In this document: one piece after another, positions 43,322-52,392 of the stretch
Layout: every line of letters starts with the position of its first letter
Position numbering within the stretch: the stretch's first letter is position 1
NCBI RefSeq assembly: GCF_026339955.1
Contig: NZ_JAPEPW010000001.1
Coordinates: forward strand, 6,097,001-6,161,000
DNA: 64,000 bases
Direction: 5' to 3'
Origin: Streptomyces sp. NBC_01549
Lineage (GTDB): Bacteria > Actinomycetota > Actinomycetes > Streptomycetales > Streptomycetaceae
The notes under the pieces: model-generated
What the model was told of the DNA's origin: nothing
The model's input: only the letters and a program-made list of their open reading frames with translations
The model's database searches: none
Program-made: the position numbers and the translations under genes

Positions 43322-43478
43322 CGCCGCCGCCCCCGCTCCTGCGGCTTTCCCGACTTCCCTGCCCCGCACACCTGTTGATCAGGTCATCGTCTTGATCAGT
43401 TCCCAGAGTATCGGCCGCGACCGACATTCGTCGGCGGACGGCCGAAGCCGCCCGCCGAGGGTGAAGGGAGTCGAACTG

Positions 43479-45674
43479 TCAGGCGTTCTGGGCCTGTTCG
43501 CGCATCCTTTCGGCGATCTGTGACGGCATCGGCTCGTGTCGCGCGTAGGTGCGGTTGAAGCGTGCGGTGCCGTGCGAGAGGGAGCGCAGATCCACGGCGT
43601 ACCGCCCGATCTCGATCTCCGGGACCTCGGCCCGTACGAGCGTGCGTGCGCCGCCCGTCTGCTCGGTGCCGACGACCCGGCCGCGCCGCCCCGACAAGTC
43701 GCTCATCACGGCGCCCACGTACTCGTCGCCGACCAGGACCGTCACCTCCGCCACCGGCTCCAGCAGATGGATCCTGCTGTCGGCGGCCGCCTCGCGCAGG
43801 GCCAGCGCGCCCGCGGTCTGGAACGCCGCGTCGGAGGAGTCCACGGAGTGCGCCTTGCCGTCGAGCAGGGTGATCCGTACGTCGATGAGGGGATAGCCCG
43901 CGACCACGCCCTTCGCGGCCTGGGCGCGTACGCCCTTCTCGACGGACGGGATGAACTGCCGGGGCACGGCCCCGCCGACGACCTTGTCCACGAACTCGAT
44001 GCCCGAGCCGTTCGGGAGGGGTTCGACCTCGATCTCGCAGATCGCGTACTGCCCGTGGCCGCCGGACTGCTTCACATGGCGGCCGCGCCCCGCGGCCCTG
44101 TCCGCGAACGTCTCCCGTAGGGAGACCTTGTGCGGGACCACGTCGACCTGGACGCCGTACCGGTTGCGCAGCCGCTCCAGGGCGACGTCCGCGTGGGCCT
44201 CGCCCAGGCACCACAGGACGACCTGGTGGGTGTTCTGGTTCTGTTCCAGGCGCATGGTGGGGTCCTCGGCGACCAGCCGCCCCAGACCCTGCGAGAGCTT
44301 GTCCTCGTCGGCCTTGCTGTGCGCCTGGATGGCGAGCGGCAGCAGCGGGTCCGGCATCTGCCAGGGCTCCATCAGCAGCGGGTCGTCCTTGGCCGAGAGC
44401 GTGTCGCCGGTCTCGGCCCGGTTGAGCTTCGCCACACAGGCCAGGTCGCCCGCGATGCAGTGGCTCAGGGAGCGCTGCTGTTTGCCGAACGGGGCGGACA
44501 GGGCGCCGACGCGCTCGTCGACGTCGTGGTCCTCGTGGCCGCGGTCGGCCAGCCCGTGCCCGGAGACGTGCACCGTGTCGTCGGGGCGCAGGGTCCCCGA
44601 GAAGACGCGGACGAGGGAGACGCGGCCCACATAGGGGTCGCTGGCCGTCTTCACGACCTCCGCGACCAGCGGCCCGTTCGGATCGCAGGCCGTGACCTCG
44701 CGCTCCCGCCCCTCCGGTGTCGTCACCGTGGGCGCCGGCCGCTCCAGCGGGGTCGGGAAGCCGCCCGTGACGAGTTCGAGGAGCTCGACCGTGCCGAGCC
44801 CCTGGCGGGCCCCCTCGGAGGCGGGCGCGGCCGCCAGTACCGGGAAGAAGGCCCCGCGCGCCACGGCCCGCTCCAGGTCCTGCACGAGCGTCTTGAGGTC
44901 GATCCGCTCGCCGCCCAGATAACGGTCCATGAGGGTCTCGTCCTCGCTCTCGGCGATGATCCCCTCGATCAGCCGGTTGCGCGCCTCGTCGATCAGCGGC
45001 AGCTGCTCCGGTCCCGGCTCGGCCTCCTTGCGTTCCCCGGAGGAGTAGTCGAACAGGCGCTGCGAAAGGAGCCCGATCAGCCCGGTGACGGGGGCGTGTC
45101 CGTCGGGTCCCGCCGCGCCGCGCAGCGGCAGGTACAGCGGCAGTACGGCGTCCGGGTCGTCCGCGCCGAAGGCCTCGGCGCAGATCCGCGTCATGTCGTC
45201 GAAGTCGGCGCGGGCCGACTCGAGGTGGGTGATCACGATGGCGCGTGGCATGCCGACCGCCGCGCACTCCTCCCACACCATCCGGGTCGAGCCGTCCACC
45301 CCGTCCGAGGCCGAGACGACGAAAAGGGCCGCGTCCGCGGCGCGCAGACCGGCCCTGAGTTCCCCGACGAAGTCGGCGTATCCGGGGGTGTCGATGATGT
45401 TGATCTTGTATCCGTCCCAGTCGACGGGTACCAGGGAGAGCTGTACCGAGCGCTGCTGCCGGTGCTCGATCTCGTCGTAGTCGGAGACGGCGGTGCCGTC
45501 CTCCACCCTGCCCGCCCGATTCACCGCTCCCGCCGTCAGCGCGAGAGCTTCCACCAATGTCGTCTTGCCGGATCCGCTGTGGCCGACCAGCACCACATTC
45601 CGTACGGACGCGGGGTGGTCGGCCGCTGTAGCCCTGCCGGCGGCTCCGGAGTGTGCGTTCGCCTTGTCGCCCAT
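43479..45674 (-). CDS. Elongation factor G-like protein (EF-G2 type)
   Basis: 731 residues with the five-domain layout of EF-G. G1 is GHSGSGKTTL (31-40) and G3 is DTPG (95-98), but the G4 position reads THLE (149-152) rather than NKxD. Domain IV/V sequences are present (QSGGHGQYAICEIEVEPL, YPLIDVRITLLDGKAHSVDSSD). This matches the actinobacterial EF-G2 paralogue; from memory mycobacterial EF-G2 binds nucleotide but lacks ribosome-stimulated GTPase activity. ATG 45674 follows GGGAGG. Confidence 0.88.
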   Translation of the reverse strand: MGDKANAHSGAAGRATAADHPASVRNVVLVGHSGSGKTTLVEALALTAGAVNRAGRVEDGTAVSDYDEIEHRQQRSVQLSLVPVDWDGYKINIIDTPGYADFVGELRAGLRAADAALFVVSASDGVDGSTRMVWEECAAVGMPRAIVITHLESARADFDDMTRICAEAFGADDPDAVLPLYLPLRGAAGPDGHAPVTGLIGLLSQRLFDYSSGERKEAEPGPEQLPLIDEARNRLIEGIIAESEDETLMDRYLGGERIDLKTLVQDLERAVARGAFFPVLAAAPASEGARQGLGTVELLELVTGGFPTPLERPAPTVTTPEGREREVTACDPNGPLVAEVVKTASDPYVGRVSLVRVFSGTLRPDDTVHVSGHGLADRGHEDHDVDERVGALSAPFGKQQRSLSHCIAGDLACVAKLNRAETGDTLSAKDDPLLMEPWQMPDPLLPLAIQAHSKADEDKLSQGLGRLVAEDPTMRLEQNQNTHQVVLWCLGEAHADVALERLRNRYGVQVDVVPHKVSLRETFADRAAGRGRHVKQSGGHGQYAICEIEVEPLPNGSGIEFVDKVVGGAVPRQFIPSVEKGVRAQAAKGVVAGYPLIDVRITLLDGKAHSVDSSDAAFQTAGALALREAAADSRIHLLEPVAEVTVLVGDEYVGAVMSDLSGRRGRVVGTEQTGGARTLVRAEVPEIEIGRYAVDLRSLSHGTARFNRTYARHEPMPSQIAERMREQAQNA

Positions 45675-45948
45675 GGTCTTGCCTCCCGTGCACGGTGAGG
45701 TCTCTTTGGGCGCGGGCAAGCCGCAACCGCGTGCGGTGCGGCTCCGATGACGCCCGCGGTGTCTTCGAGCTTTGCACTCGCGTCACGGTGCGTCCATACG
45801 GGGGACGCGATCCCGCCGTGACATCGACGGCATCCCACCGTGACACGGGGTGCGGGTGCCCGCCCGTCGCACAAGCGCGCGCGTGGCTACGATGGGCCAG
45901 CCGGTGGCCAGCAGGGGCCGCGCGGCGACACCGACCGTCGGGAAGGCC

Positions 45949-46614
45949 ATGCTGAACAAGTACGCGCGTGCATTCTTCACGCGTGTCCTCACACCGTTCG
46001 CCGCGTTTCTCATCCGTCGGGGGGTAAGCCCCGACACCGTCACCCTTCTGGGTACGGCCGGAGTCATGGCGGGCGCGCTGGTCTTCTACCCCCGGGGAGA
46101 GTTCTTCTGGGGCACGATCGTCATCACGCTCTTCGTCTTCTCCGACCTGGTCGACGGCAACATGGCGCGCCAGCTCGGCCGCTCCAGCCGTTGGGGCGCC
46201 TTCCTGGACTCCACGCTCGACCGGGTCGCCGACGGCGCGATCTTCGGCGGCTTCGCGCTCTGGTACGCGGGCAGCGGTGACAACAACGCGCTGTGCGCCG
46301 TCTCGATCTTCTGCCTGGCCAGCGGCCAGGTGGTCTCGTACACCAAGGCCCGCGGCGAGTCGATCGGCCTGCCGGTAGCGGTCAACGGCCTGGTGGAGCG
46401 CGCCGAGCGCCTGGTGATCTCCCTGGTCGCGGCGGGCCTCGCGGGGCTGCACAAGTTCGGGGTGCCCGGCATCCAGTGGCTGCTGCCCGTCGCGCTGTGG
46501 ATCGTCGCCGTCGGCAGCCTGGTCACGCTGATCCAGCGCGTTGTCACGGTGCGCCGGGAGTCCGCGGAGGCGGACGCCGCGGCCGCGGCGCACAACAGCG
46601 GCGCCGCGTCGTGA
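45949..46614 (+). CDS. pgsA: CDP-alcohol phosphatidyltransferase, probable phosphatidylinositol phosphate synthase
   Basis: Transfers a phosphatidyl group from CDP-diacylglycerol, probably to inositol phosphate, the first step to phosphatidylinositol mannosides. 221 residues, about six helices. The CDP-OH-P motif is complete: Asp66, Asp69-Gly70, Ala73-Arg74, Gly83, Asp87, Asp91. ATG 45949 was chosen by family length; starts at 45892 or 45904 behind TACGAT (45887) are possible. It overlaps the acyltransferase gene, and with pimA forms a PIM operon, which supports the inositol-specific role. Confidence 0.9.
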   Translation: MLNKYARAFFTRVLTPFAAFLIRRGVSPDTVTLLGTAGVMAGALVFYPRGEFFWGTIVITLFVFSDLVDGNMARQLGRSSRWGAFLDSTLDRVADGAIFGGFALWYAGSGDNNALCAVSIFCLASGQVVSYTKARGESIGLPVAVNGLVERAERLVISLVAAGLAGLHKFGVPGIQWLLPVALWIVAVGSLVTLIQRVVTVRRESAEADAAAAAHNSGAAS

Positions 46615-47570
46615 CCAGCCTCCAGGAGAGGCTGGTGGACGGGGCGTACGCGCTCGGCTGGAGCACCGTCAAGAAGCTCCCGGAGCCGGTCGCGGTACGC
46701 CTGGGCCGCACCGTCGCGGACATCGCCTGGAAGCGGCGCGGCAAGGGCGTACAGCGGCTGGAGAGCAACTACGCGCGCGTGCTGCCCGACGCGACCCCGC
46801 AGCGGCTCGCCGAACTCTCCCGGGCGGGCATGCGCTCGTACCTGCGCTACTGGATGGAGTCCTTCCGCCTCCCCGCCTGGAGCGAGGAGCGCGTGCGGAC
46901 GGGCTTCGACGTCAAGGACGTGCACCACCTGACGGACGGGCTCGCTTCCGACAAGGGCGTCATCCTGGCCCTGCCACACATGGGCAACTGGGACCTCGCG
47001 GGCGCCTGGGTCACCACCAAGCTGCAGACCCCGTTCACGACGGTCGCCGAGCGCCTCAAGCCGGAATCGCTGTACGACCGCTTCGTCGCCTATCGCGAGG
47101 GCCTGGGCATGGAGGTCCTGCCGCACAGCGGCGGCACCGCGTTCGGCACGCTGGCCCGGCGGCTGCGGGACGGCGGACTGATCTGCCTGGTCGCCGAGCG
47201 CGACCTGTCGGCCTCGGGCGTCGAGGTGGAGTTCTTCGGCGAGACGACCCGGATGCCCGCGGGTCCCGCGCTGCTCGCCCAGCAGACCGGGGCCGTCCTG
47301 CTGCCGGTCACGCTCTGGTACGACGACTCACCCGTGATGCAGGGCCGTGTGCATCCCCCCGTCGAGGTCCCCGAGACAGGCAACCGGGCCGAGAAGACGT
47401 CTGTCATGACACAGGCGCTGGCCGACGCCTTCGCCACGGGTATCGCCGAACATCCGGAGGACTGGCACATGCTGCAGCGCTTGTGGCTCAAGGACCTCGA
47501 TCCCGGGAAGGACCCTGACAACAAGAATCCTGACAACACCCAGAAGGATTCCGAGAAGAGGACTCCGTGA
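46611..47570 (+). CDS. Phosphatidylinositol mannoside acyltransferase (LpxL/HtrB fold)
   Basis: 319 residues of the lysophospholipid acyltransferase-like family. The catalytic H-x4-D is LPHMGNWDLAG, and AERLKPESLYDRFVAYR and RMPAGPALLAQQTGA are family blocks. By position between pgsA and pimA it corresponds to mycobacterial PatA, which acylates the mannose of PIM. GTG overlaps the pgsA stop, and the stop overlaps the pimA start. The tail after about 300 is Asp/Asn/Lys-rich. Confidence 0.9.
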   Translation: MTSLQERLVDGAYALGWSTVKKLPEPVAVRLGRTVADIAWKRRGKGVQRLESNYARVLPDATPQRLAELSRAGMRSYLRYWMESFRLPAWSEERVRTGFDVKDVHHLTDGLASDKGVILALPHMGNWDLAGAWVTTKLQTPFTTVAERLKPESLYDRFVAYREGLGMEVLPHSGGTAFGTLARRLRDGGLICLVAERDLSASGVEVEFFGETTRMPAGPALLAQQTGAVLLPVTLWYDDSPVMQGRVHPPVEVPETGNRAEKTSVMTQALADAFATGIAEHPEDWHMLQRLWLKDLDPGKDPDNKNPDNTQKDSEKRTP

Positions 47571-48727
47571 GGATCGGCATCGTCTGCCCCTACTCCTGGG
47601 ACGTGCCGGGCGGCGTCCAGTTCCACATCCGTGACCTGGCCGAACACCTGATCCGTCGCGGGCACGAGGTCTCCGTGCTGGCCCCCGCGGACGACGAGAC
47701 ACCGCTGCCGCCGTACGTCGTCTCGGCGGGCCGCGCGGTCCCGGTGCCCTACAACGGTTCCGTGGCGCGTCTGAACTTCGGCTTCCTGTCGGCGGCCCGG
47801 GTACGGCGCTGGCTGCACGACGGCACCTTCGACGTGATCCACATCCACGAGCCGGCCTCGCCCTCGCTCGGCCTGCTCGCGTGCTGGGCCGCGCAGGGCC
47901 CCATCGTCGCCACCTTCCACACCTCCAACCCGCGCTCGCGGGCCATGGTCGCCGCGTACTCGATCCTCCAGGCCGCCCTGGAGAAGATCAGCGCGCGGAT
48001 CGCGGTGAGCGAGTACGCCCGCCGCACCCTCGTCGAGCACCTGGGCGGCGACGCGGTCGTCATCCCGAACGGCGTCGACGTCGACTTCTTCGCCCGCGCC
48101 AAGCCCAAGCCCGAGTGGCAGGGCGACACCCTCGGCTTCATCGGCCGCATCGACGAGCCCCGCAAGGGCCTGCCCGTCCTCATGAAGGCCCTCCCCAAGA
48201 TCCTCGCCGAGCGCCCGGGGACCCGGCTCCTGATCGCCGGACGCGGTGACGAGGAGGAGGCCGTCGAGTCGTTGCCCGCCGAGATGCGCTCGCGGGTCGA
48301 GTTCCTCGGGATGGTCAGCGACGAGGACAAGGCCCGCTTCCTGCGCAGCGTCGACGTGTACGTGGCGCCCAACACCGGCGGCGAGAGCTTCGGCATCATC
48401 CTCGTGGAGGCGATGTCGGCGGGCGCGCCGGTCCTGGCCTCCGACCTCGACGCCTTCGCGCAGGTCCTCGACCAGGGCGCGGCCGGCGAACTCTTCGCCA
48501 ACGAGGACGCGGACGACCTGGCCGCGGCGGCCCTGCGACTGCTCGGCGACCCCGAGCGCCGGGCCGAACTCCGCGCACGGGGCAGCGCCCACGTACGGCG
48601 CTTCGACTGGTCGACCGTCGGCGCGGACATCCTGTCCGTCTACGAGACGGTGACGGACGGCGCGGCAGCGGTCGCCGCGGACGAACGGACGGGGCTTCGG
48701 GCGCGGTTCGGACTGGCCCGGGACTGA
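47567..48727 (+). CDS. pimA: GDP-mannose-dependent phosphatidylinositol mannosyltransferase PimA
   Basis: GT4 glycosyltransferase that puts the first mannose on phosphatidylinositol at the inner membrane face. 386 residues, two Rossmann domains: VCPYSWDVPGGVQFHI at the start, VATFHTSNPRS, the C-terminal donor site GRIDEPRKGLPVLM and the E-x7-E motif ESFGIILVE. GTG start overlaps the acyltransferase stop. Third gene of the pgsA-acyltransferase-pimA operon. Confidence 0.93.
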   Translation: MRIGIVCPYSWDVPGGVQFHIRDLAEHLIRRGHEVSVLAPADDETPLPPYVVSAGRAVPVPYNGSVARLNFGFLSAARVRRWLHDGTFDVIHIHEPASPSLGLLACWAAQGPIVATFHTSNPRSRAMVAAYSILQAALEKISARIAVSEYARRTLVEHLGGDAVVIPNGVDVDFFARAKPKPEWQGDTLGFIGRIDEPRKGLPVLMKALPKILAERPGTRLLIAGRGDEEEAVESLPAEMRSRVEFLGMVSDEDKARFLRSVDVYVAPNTGGESFGIILVEAMSAGAPVLASDLDAFAQVLDQGAAGELFANEDADDLAAAALRLLGDPERRAELRARGSAHVRRFDWSTVGADILSVYETVTDGAAAVAADERTGLRARFGLARD

Positions 48728-48731
48728 ACAC

Positions 48732-49802
48732 GTGCCGGACAGGGCGGCGTCGGGCGGGGGGTTGGACGGGGGAGGGTCGTGCTGCGCGCCCCCGCGCGCG
48801 GAGGCGGGCTCGCACGGGGAGGTCGGTCCGCGGGAGGAGGCCGGTTCGTCTTTCCAGCTCTCCGAACCGGTATCGCTCCCTGGTACGGGCACGGGCGTCC
48901 TCCCTCGGCCTCCTCGTCTCGATCCCGATCCCGGTCCCGGTCCCGGTCCCGGTCCCGCGCCTGACGCCGTCGCCGTCACGCTGCCGGGCGGCGAGTTCCG
49001 TATGGGCGACGCCTTCGGCGAGGGCTACGCGGAAGACGGCGAAGGACCGGTCCGTACGGTGCGCGTCGAGCCGTTCCGGATCGATGCGACGGCCGTCACC
49101 AACGCCCGGTTCGCGGACTTCGTGCGGGCGACCGGATATGTGACGGAGGCGGAGCGGTACGGCAGTTCGTTCGTGTTCCACCTGCTGCTGCACCCACGCG
49201 CGCGGGAGGCGGTTTTCGGGGCCGTCGCCGCGGCGCCCTGGTGGCTGGCGTCGAGGGGGCCCGCTGGAACGCACCCGAGGGCCCCGGCTCGGACCTCGAG
49301 GAGCGCTCGGACCACCCCGTGGTGCACGTCTCCCACCACGACGCCCTCGCGTACTGCGCCTGGGCGGGCGCCCGGCTGCTCACCGAGGCGGAGTGGGAGT
49401 ACGCGGCGCGCGGCGGCTCGGCAGGCCGCCGCTACCCCTGGGGAGACGAGATCGCCCCCGCTGGCCAACGAACGCATGAACACCTGGCAGGGCGACTTCC
49501 CCCGGGTCAGCACCCGCCCCGGCGGCCGCACGGGAACCGTCCCGGTGGACTCCTACGACCCCAACGGCTTCGGCCTGTACAACACTTCGGGCAACGTGTG
49601 GGAGTGGTGCGCGGAGGCCTTCACCGTGCCCTCCGAGAACTCGGCGGGGGACCCCGGCCAACGGGTCATCCGCGGCGGCTCGTACCTGTGCCACGCCTCG
49701 TACTGCAACCGCTACCGGGTGGCCGCCCGGTCGAAGAACACCCCCGACTCCTCCACCGGGCACGGCGGTTTCCGTTGCGCCTGGGACGTGGGGGAGGGGT
49801 GA
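48732..49802 (+). pseudogene. Formylglycine-generating enzyme (FGE)-type gene with two compensating frameshifts
   Basis: FGE converts a sulfatase Cys to formylglycine. The 5' part (LPGGEFRMGDAFGEGY, AVTNARFADFVRATGYVTEAERYGSSFVF) and 3' part (GLYNTSGNVWEWC, RGGSYLCHASYCNRYRVAARS, GHGGFRCA) match aerobic FGE, including the catalytic pair C-x4-C. Between about 49250 and 49460 this frame encodes unrelated residues, while the next frame carries the expected sequence (HPVVHVSHHDALAYCAWAG, LLTEAEWEYAARGG, YPWGDE). One base appears missing near 49249 and one extra near 49455-49466. It is either a damaged gene or two sequencing indels. The N-terminal ~75 residues include a DPGPGPGP hexanucleotide repeat (48930-48960). 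It starts 4 nt after pimA. Confidence 0.8.
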
Positions 49803-49827
49803 CCGCACCCGGGTAGCCTTGCCGCCC

Positions 49828-50373
49828 GTGACCGCAACCCTCATCTGGATCCTCGTCGGCCTCGCCGCGATCGGCCTCTACCTGAGCTGGACCGCGGGGC
49901 GCCTGGACCGGCTGCACGCCCGGATCGACGCCGCCCGCGCCGCGCTCGACGCGCAGTTGTTGCGCCGTGCCTCGGTCGCCCAGGAGTTGGCGACCTCCGG
50001 AGTGCTCGATCCCGCCGCCTCGATCGTGCTGTACGAGGCCGCGCACGCCGCGCGGCAGGCGGAGGAGGAGCAGCGCGAGGTGGCCGAGAGCGAGCTCAGT
50101 CAGGCCCTGCGGGCCGTCTTCGGAGAAGTGCAGCAGGTGGAGGCGGTGCGGGAGGCGCCGGGTGGCGACGCGGCGGCGACCGAGCTGGCGCAGGCGGTGC
50201 GGCGGGTGCCGATGGCTCGGCGCTTCCACAACGACGCGGTACGTGCCGCCCGGGCTCTTCGTCGCCACCGCAAGGTCCGCTGGTTCCGGCTCGCCGGCCA
50301 TGCGCCCTTCCCGATGGCCTTCGAAATGGACGACGAGCCTCCCATCGCGCTGGCGGACCGCCCCACGACCTGA
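49828..50373 (+). CDS. LemA-like single-pass membrane protein
   Basis: 181 residues: one N-terminal helix (LIWILVGLAAIGLYLSW), then a long helical region (LDRLHARIDAARAALDAQLLRR) and an end FHNDAVRAARALRRHRK ... FEMDD reminiscent of LemA proteins. Function unknown. TAGCCT (49814-49819) stands 8 nt before GTG 49828, suggesting a leaderless transcript. Its position matches a membrane protein downstream of pimA in mycobacteria, which there carries a Nudix domain that is absent here. Confidence 0.65.
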   Translation: MTATLIWILVGLAAIGLYLSWTAGRLDRLHARIDAARAALDAQLLRRASVAQELATSGVLDPAASIVLYEAAHAARQAEEEQREVAESELSQALRAVFGEVQQVEAVREAPGGDAAATELAQAVRRVPMARRFHNDAVRAARALRRHRKVRWFRLAGHAPFPMAFEMDDEPPIALADRPTT

Positions 50374-50474
50374 CGACGGGGGTTGCCTTCGGCCGCGGGT
50401 GGGTGTTGCCGCAGGGCTTCGCCGCTTCGCCCCGGATCCCCACCTGCCCATTGCCTTTCGGCTGACGGCCGGTG

Positions 50475-50503
50475 GGGGCTGGTCGCGCAGTTCCCCGCGC
50501 CCC
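50475..50503 (-). repeat. 29-nt interspersed palindromic repeat, copy C
   Basis: Reverse complement of the copy B pattern, starting GGGGCTGGTCGCGCAG on the plus strand. Confidence 0.85.
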
Positions 50504-50564
50504 TGAAGCCGGGGCTTCGCCCCGGATCCCCCGCCCGCCCGATTCGTTCAGCTGATGGCCGGTG

Positions 50565-50593
50565 GGGGCCGGTCGCGCAGTTCCCCGCGCCCC
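50565..50593 (-). repeat. 29-nt interspersed palindromic repeat, copy D
   Basis: Same orientation as copy C, 90 nt downstream; differs from it by one base (GGGGCCGG instead of GGGGCTGG). The flanks are also duplicated, so C and D are a tandem duplication of a ~90-nt unit. Confidence 0.85.
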
Positions 50594-50658
50594 TTGAGGG
50601 CGCTGGCGCGCGTCTTCAGCCCGTCCGGCGTTTGAGGACGAGGCTGGTCAGGCCGATC

Positions 50659-50717
50659 GGGGGTTTGGGGGCGGAGCCCCCAAGTGGGGATGGGACGGGT
50701 AGGGGCGGCGGGGGCGA
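50659..50717 (+). repeat. G-rich intergenic repeat, copy 2
   Basis: GGGGGTTTGGGGGCGGAGCC opens a segment ending GGGTAGGGGCGGCGGGGGCG, like 15766-15822. It contains the hairpin TTGGGGGC-GGA-GCCCCCAA. Confidence 0.75.
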
Positions 50718-50816
50718 AAAGGATCCACCGGCTCCCCATTGGCCCTTGCTGTGGACTGGTCCACTCACGTTTCCTCAGTGCTGCAGAAACCCTCTTCCAC
50801 CGAGTGAGGTCAACCC

Positions 50817-51740
50817 GTGTCCAGCACGCTCTCCAACTCCGCCCAGCCCGCAGAGAACACCGCAACCGGCACCGCCCGCGTCAAGCGCGGCATGGCCGAG
50901 CAGCTCAAGGGCGGCGTGATCATGGACGTGGTCAACGCCGAACAGGCGAAGATCGCCGAGGACGCCGGCGCCGTGGCCGTCATGGCCCTGGAGCGGGTCC
51001 CCGCCGACATCCGCAAGGACGGCGGCGTGGCCCGTATGTCTGACCCGAACATGATCGAGGAGATCATCGACGCGGTCTCGATCCCCGTCATGGCCAAGTC
51101 CCGCATCGGCCACTTCGTCGAGGCCCAGGTCCTCCAGTCGCTCGGCGTCGACTACATCGACGAGTCCGAGGTCCTCACCCCGGCCGACGAGGTCAACCAC
51201 TCCGACAAGTGGGCCTTCACGACCCCCTTCGTCTGCGGTGCCACCAACCTCGGCGAGGCCCTGCGCCGCATCGCCGAGGGCGCCGCCATGATCCGCTCCA
51301 AGGGCGAGGCCGGCACCGGCAACGTCGTCGAGGCGGTCCGTCACCTGCGCCAGATCAAGAACGAGATCGCCCGGCTGCGCGGCTTCGACAACAACGAGCT
51401 GTACGCCGCCGCCAAGGACCTGCGTGCCCCGTACGAGCTGGTCAAGGAGGTCGCCGAGCTCGGCAAGCTCCCGGTCGTGCTGTTCTCCGCCGGTGGTGTC
51501 GCGACCCCCGCCGACGCCGCGCTCATGCGTCAGCTCGGCGCCGAGGGCGTCTTCGTGGGCTCCGGTATCTTCAAGTCCGGCGACCCGGCCAAGCGTGCCG
51601 CCGCCATCGTGAAGGCGACCACCTTCTACGACGACCCGAAGATCATCGCGGACGCGTCCCGCAACCTGGGCGAGGCCATGGTCGGCATCAACTGCGACAC
51701 CCTTCCCGAGACCGAGCGCTACGCCAACCGCGGCTGGTAA
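50817..51740 (+). CDS. pdxS: Pyridoxal 5'-phosphate synthase, lyase subunit PdxS
   Basis: Synthase subunit that builds PLP from ribose 5-phosphate, glyceraldehyde 3-phosphate and ammonia supplied by PdxT. 307 residues, a TIM barrel with VKRGMAEQLKGGVIMDV, the first catalytic Lys in PVMAKSRIGHFVEAQ, KGEAGTGNVVEAVRH and SAGGVATPADAALMRQLGA. GTG start. The partner pdxT follows 39 nt downstream. Confidence 0.96.
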   Translation: MSSTLSNSAQPAENTATGTARVKRGMAEQLKGGVIMDVVNAEQAKIAEDAGAVAVMALERVPADIRKDGGVARMSDPNMIEEIIDAVSIPVMAKSRIGHFVEAQVLQSLGVDYIDESEVLTPADEVNHSDKWAFTTPFVCGATNLGEALRRIAEGAAMIRSKGEAGTGNVVEAVRHLRQIKNEIARLRGFDNNELYAAAKDLRAPYELVKEVAELGKLPVVLFSAGGVATPADAALMRQLGAEGVFVGSGIFKSGDPAKRAAAIVKATTFYDDPKIIADASRNLGEAMVGINCDTLPETERYANRGW

Positions 51741-51779
51741 GAGGCCGGACACCAGAGACCGGACAAAGGCATCACGTAC

Positions 51780-52388
51780 ATGACTGACGCACCTGTCATA
51801 GGCGTCCTGGCACTCCAGGGCGACGTACGGGAGCACCTCATCGCCCTGGCCTCGGCAGACGCCGTGGCCAGGCCGGTGCGGCGTCCCGAGGAGCTCGCCG
51901 AGGTGGACGGCCTGGTCATCCCGGGCGGGGAGTCCACCACCATCTCCAAGCTGGCCGTCCTGTTCGGCATGATGGAGCCCCTCCGCGCGCGCGTGCGCGG
52001 CGGTATGCCGGTCTACGGCACCTGCGCGGGCATGATCATGCTCGCCGACAAGATCCTCGACCCGCGCTCGGGCCAGGAGACGATCGGCGGCATCGACATG
52101 ATCGTGCGCCGCAACGCCTTCGGACGTCAGAACGAGTCCTTCGAAGCGGCGGTCGACGTCCGGGGCGTCGAGGGCGATCCTGTAGAGGGCGTCTTCATCC
52201 GCGCCCCCTGGGTCGAGTCCGTGGGCGCCGGGGCCGAAGTGCTCGCCGAGCACGAGGGTCACATCGTCGCCGTACGCCAGGGCACCGCGCTCGCCACGTC
52301 GTTCCACCCGGAACTGACCGGCGACCACCGCGTGCACGGCCTGTTCGTCGACATGGTCCGCGCGAACCGGACACCGGAGTCCTTGTAG
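51780..52388 (+). CDS. pdxT: Pyridoxal 5'-phosphate synthase, glutaminase subunit PdxT
   Basis: Class I glutaminase giving ammonia to PdxS. 202 residues: GVLALQGDVREHL, the oxyanion region PGGESTTISKL, the nucleophile Cys in YGTCAGMI and the His/Glu of the triad in FHPELTGDHRVH. Co-transcribed with pdxS. Confidence 0.96.
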   Translation: MTDAPVIGVLALQGDVREHLIALASADAVARPVRRPEELAEVDGLVIPGGESTTISKLAVLFGMMEPLRARVRGGMPVYGTCAGMIMLADKILDPRSGQETIGGIDMIVRRNAFGRQNESFEAAVDVRGVEGDPVEGVFIRAPWVESVGAGAEVLAEHEGHIVAVRQGTALATSFHPELTGDHRVHGLFVDMVRANRTPESL

Positions 52389-52392
52389 GATC

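Larger units (their letters stand above)
50374..50816. other. 443-bp intergenic region made largely of repeats
   Basis: Upstream of pdxS. It holds two copies of the 29-nt palindromic repeat 90 nt apart, each preceded by GCTGA(C/T)GGCCGGTGGGGG, and one G-rich repeat. No gene is supported. The pdxS promoter must lie near the 3' end (about 50740-50800), but I could not identify it. Confidence 0.65.

Noticed and set aside
43396..46593. A 1065-residue open frame overlapping the EF-G-like gene and pgsA
   Set aside because: Same strand or opposite to well-supported genes and composed of His/Arg/Gly-rich nonsense.
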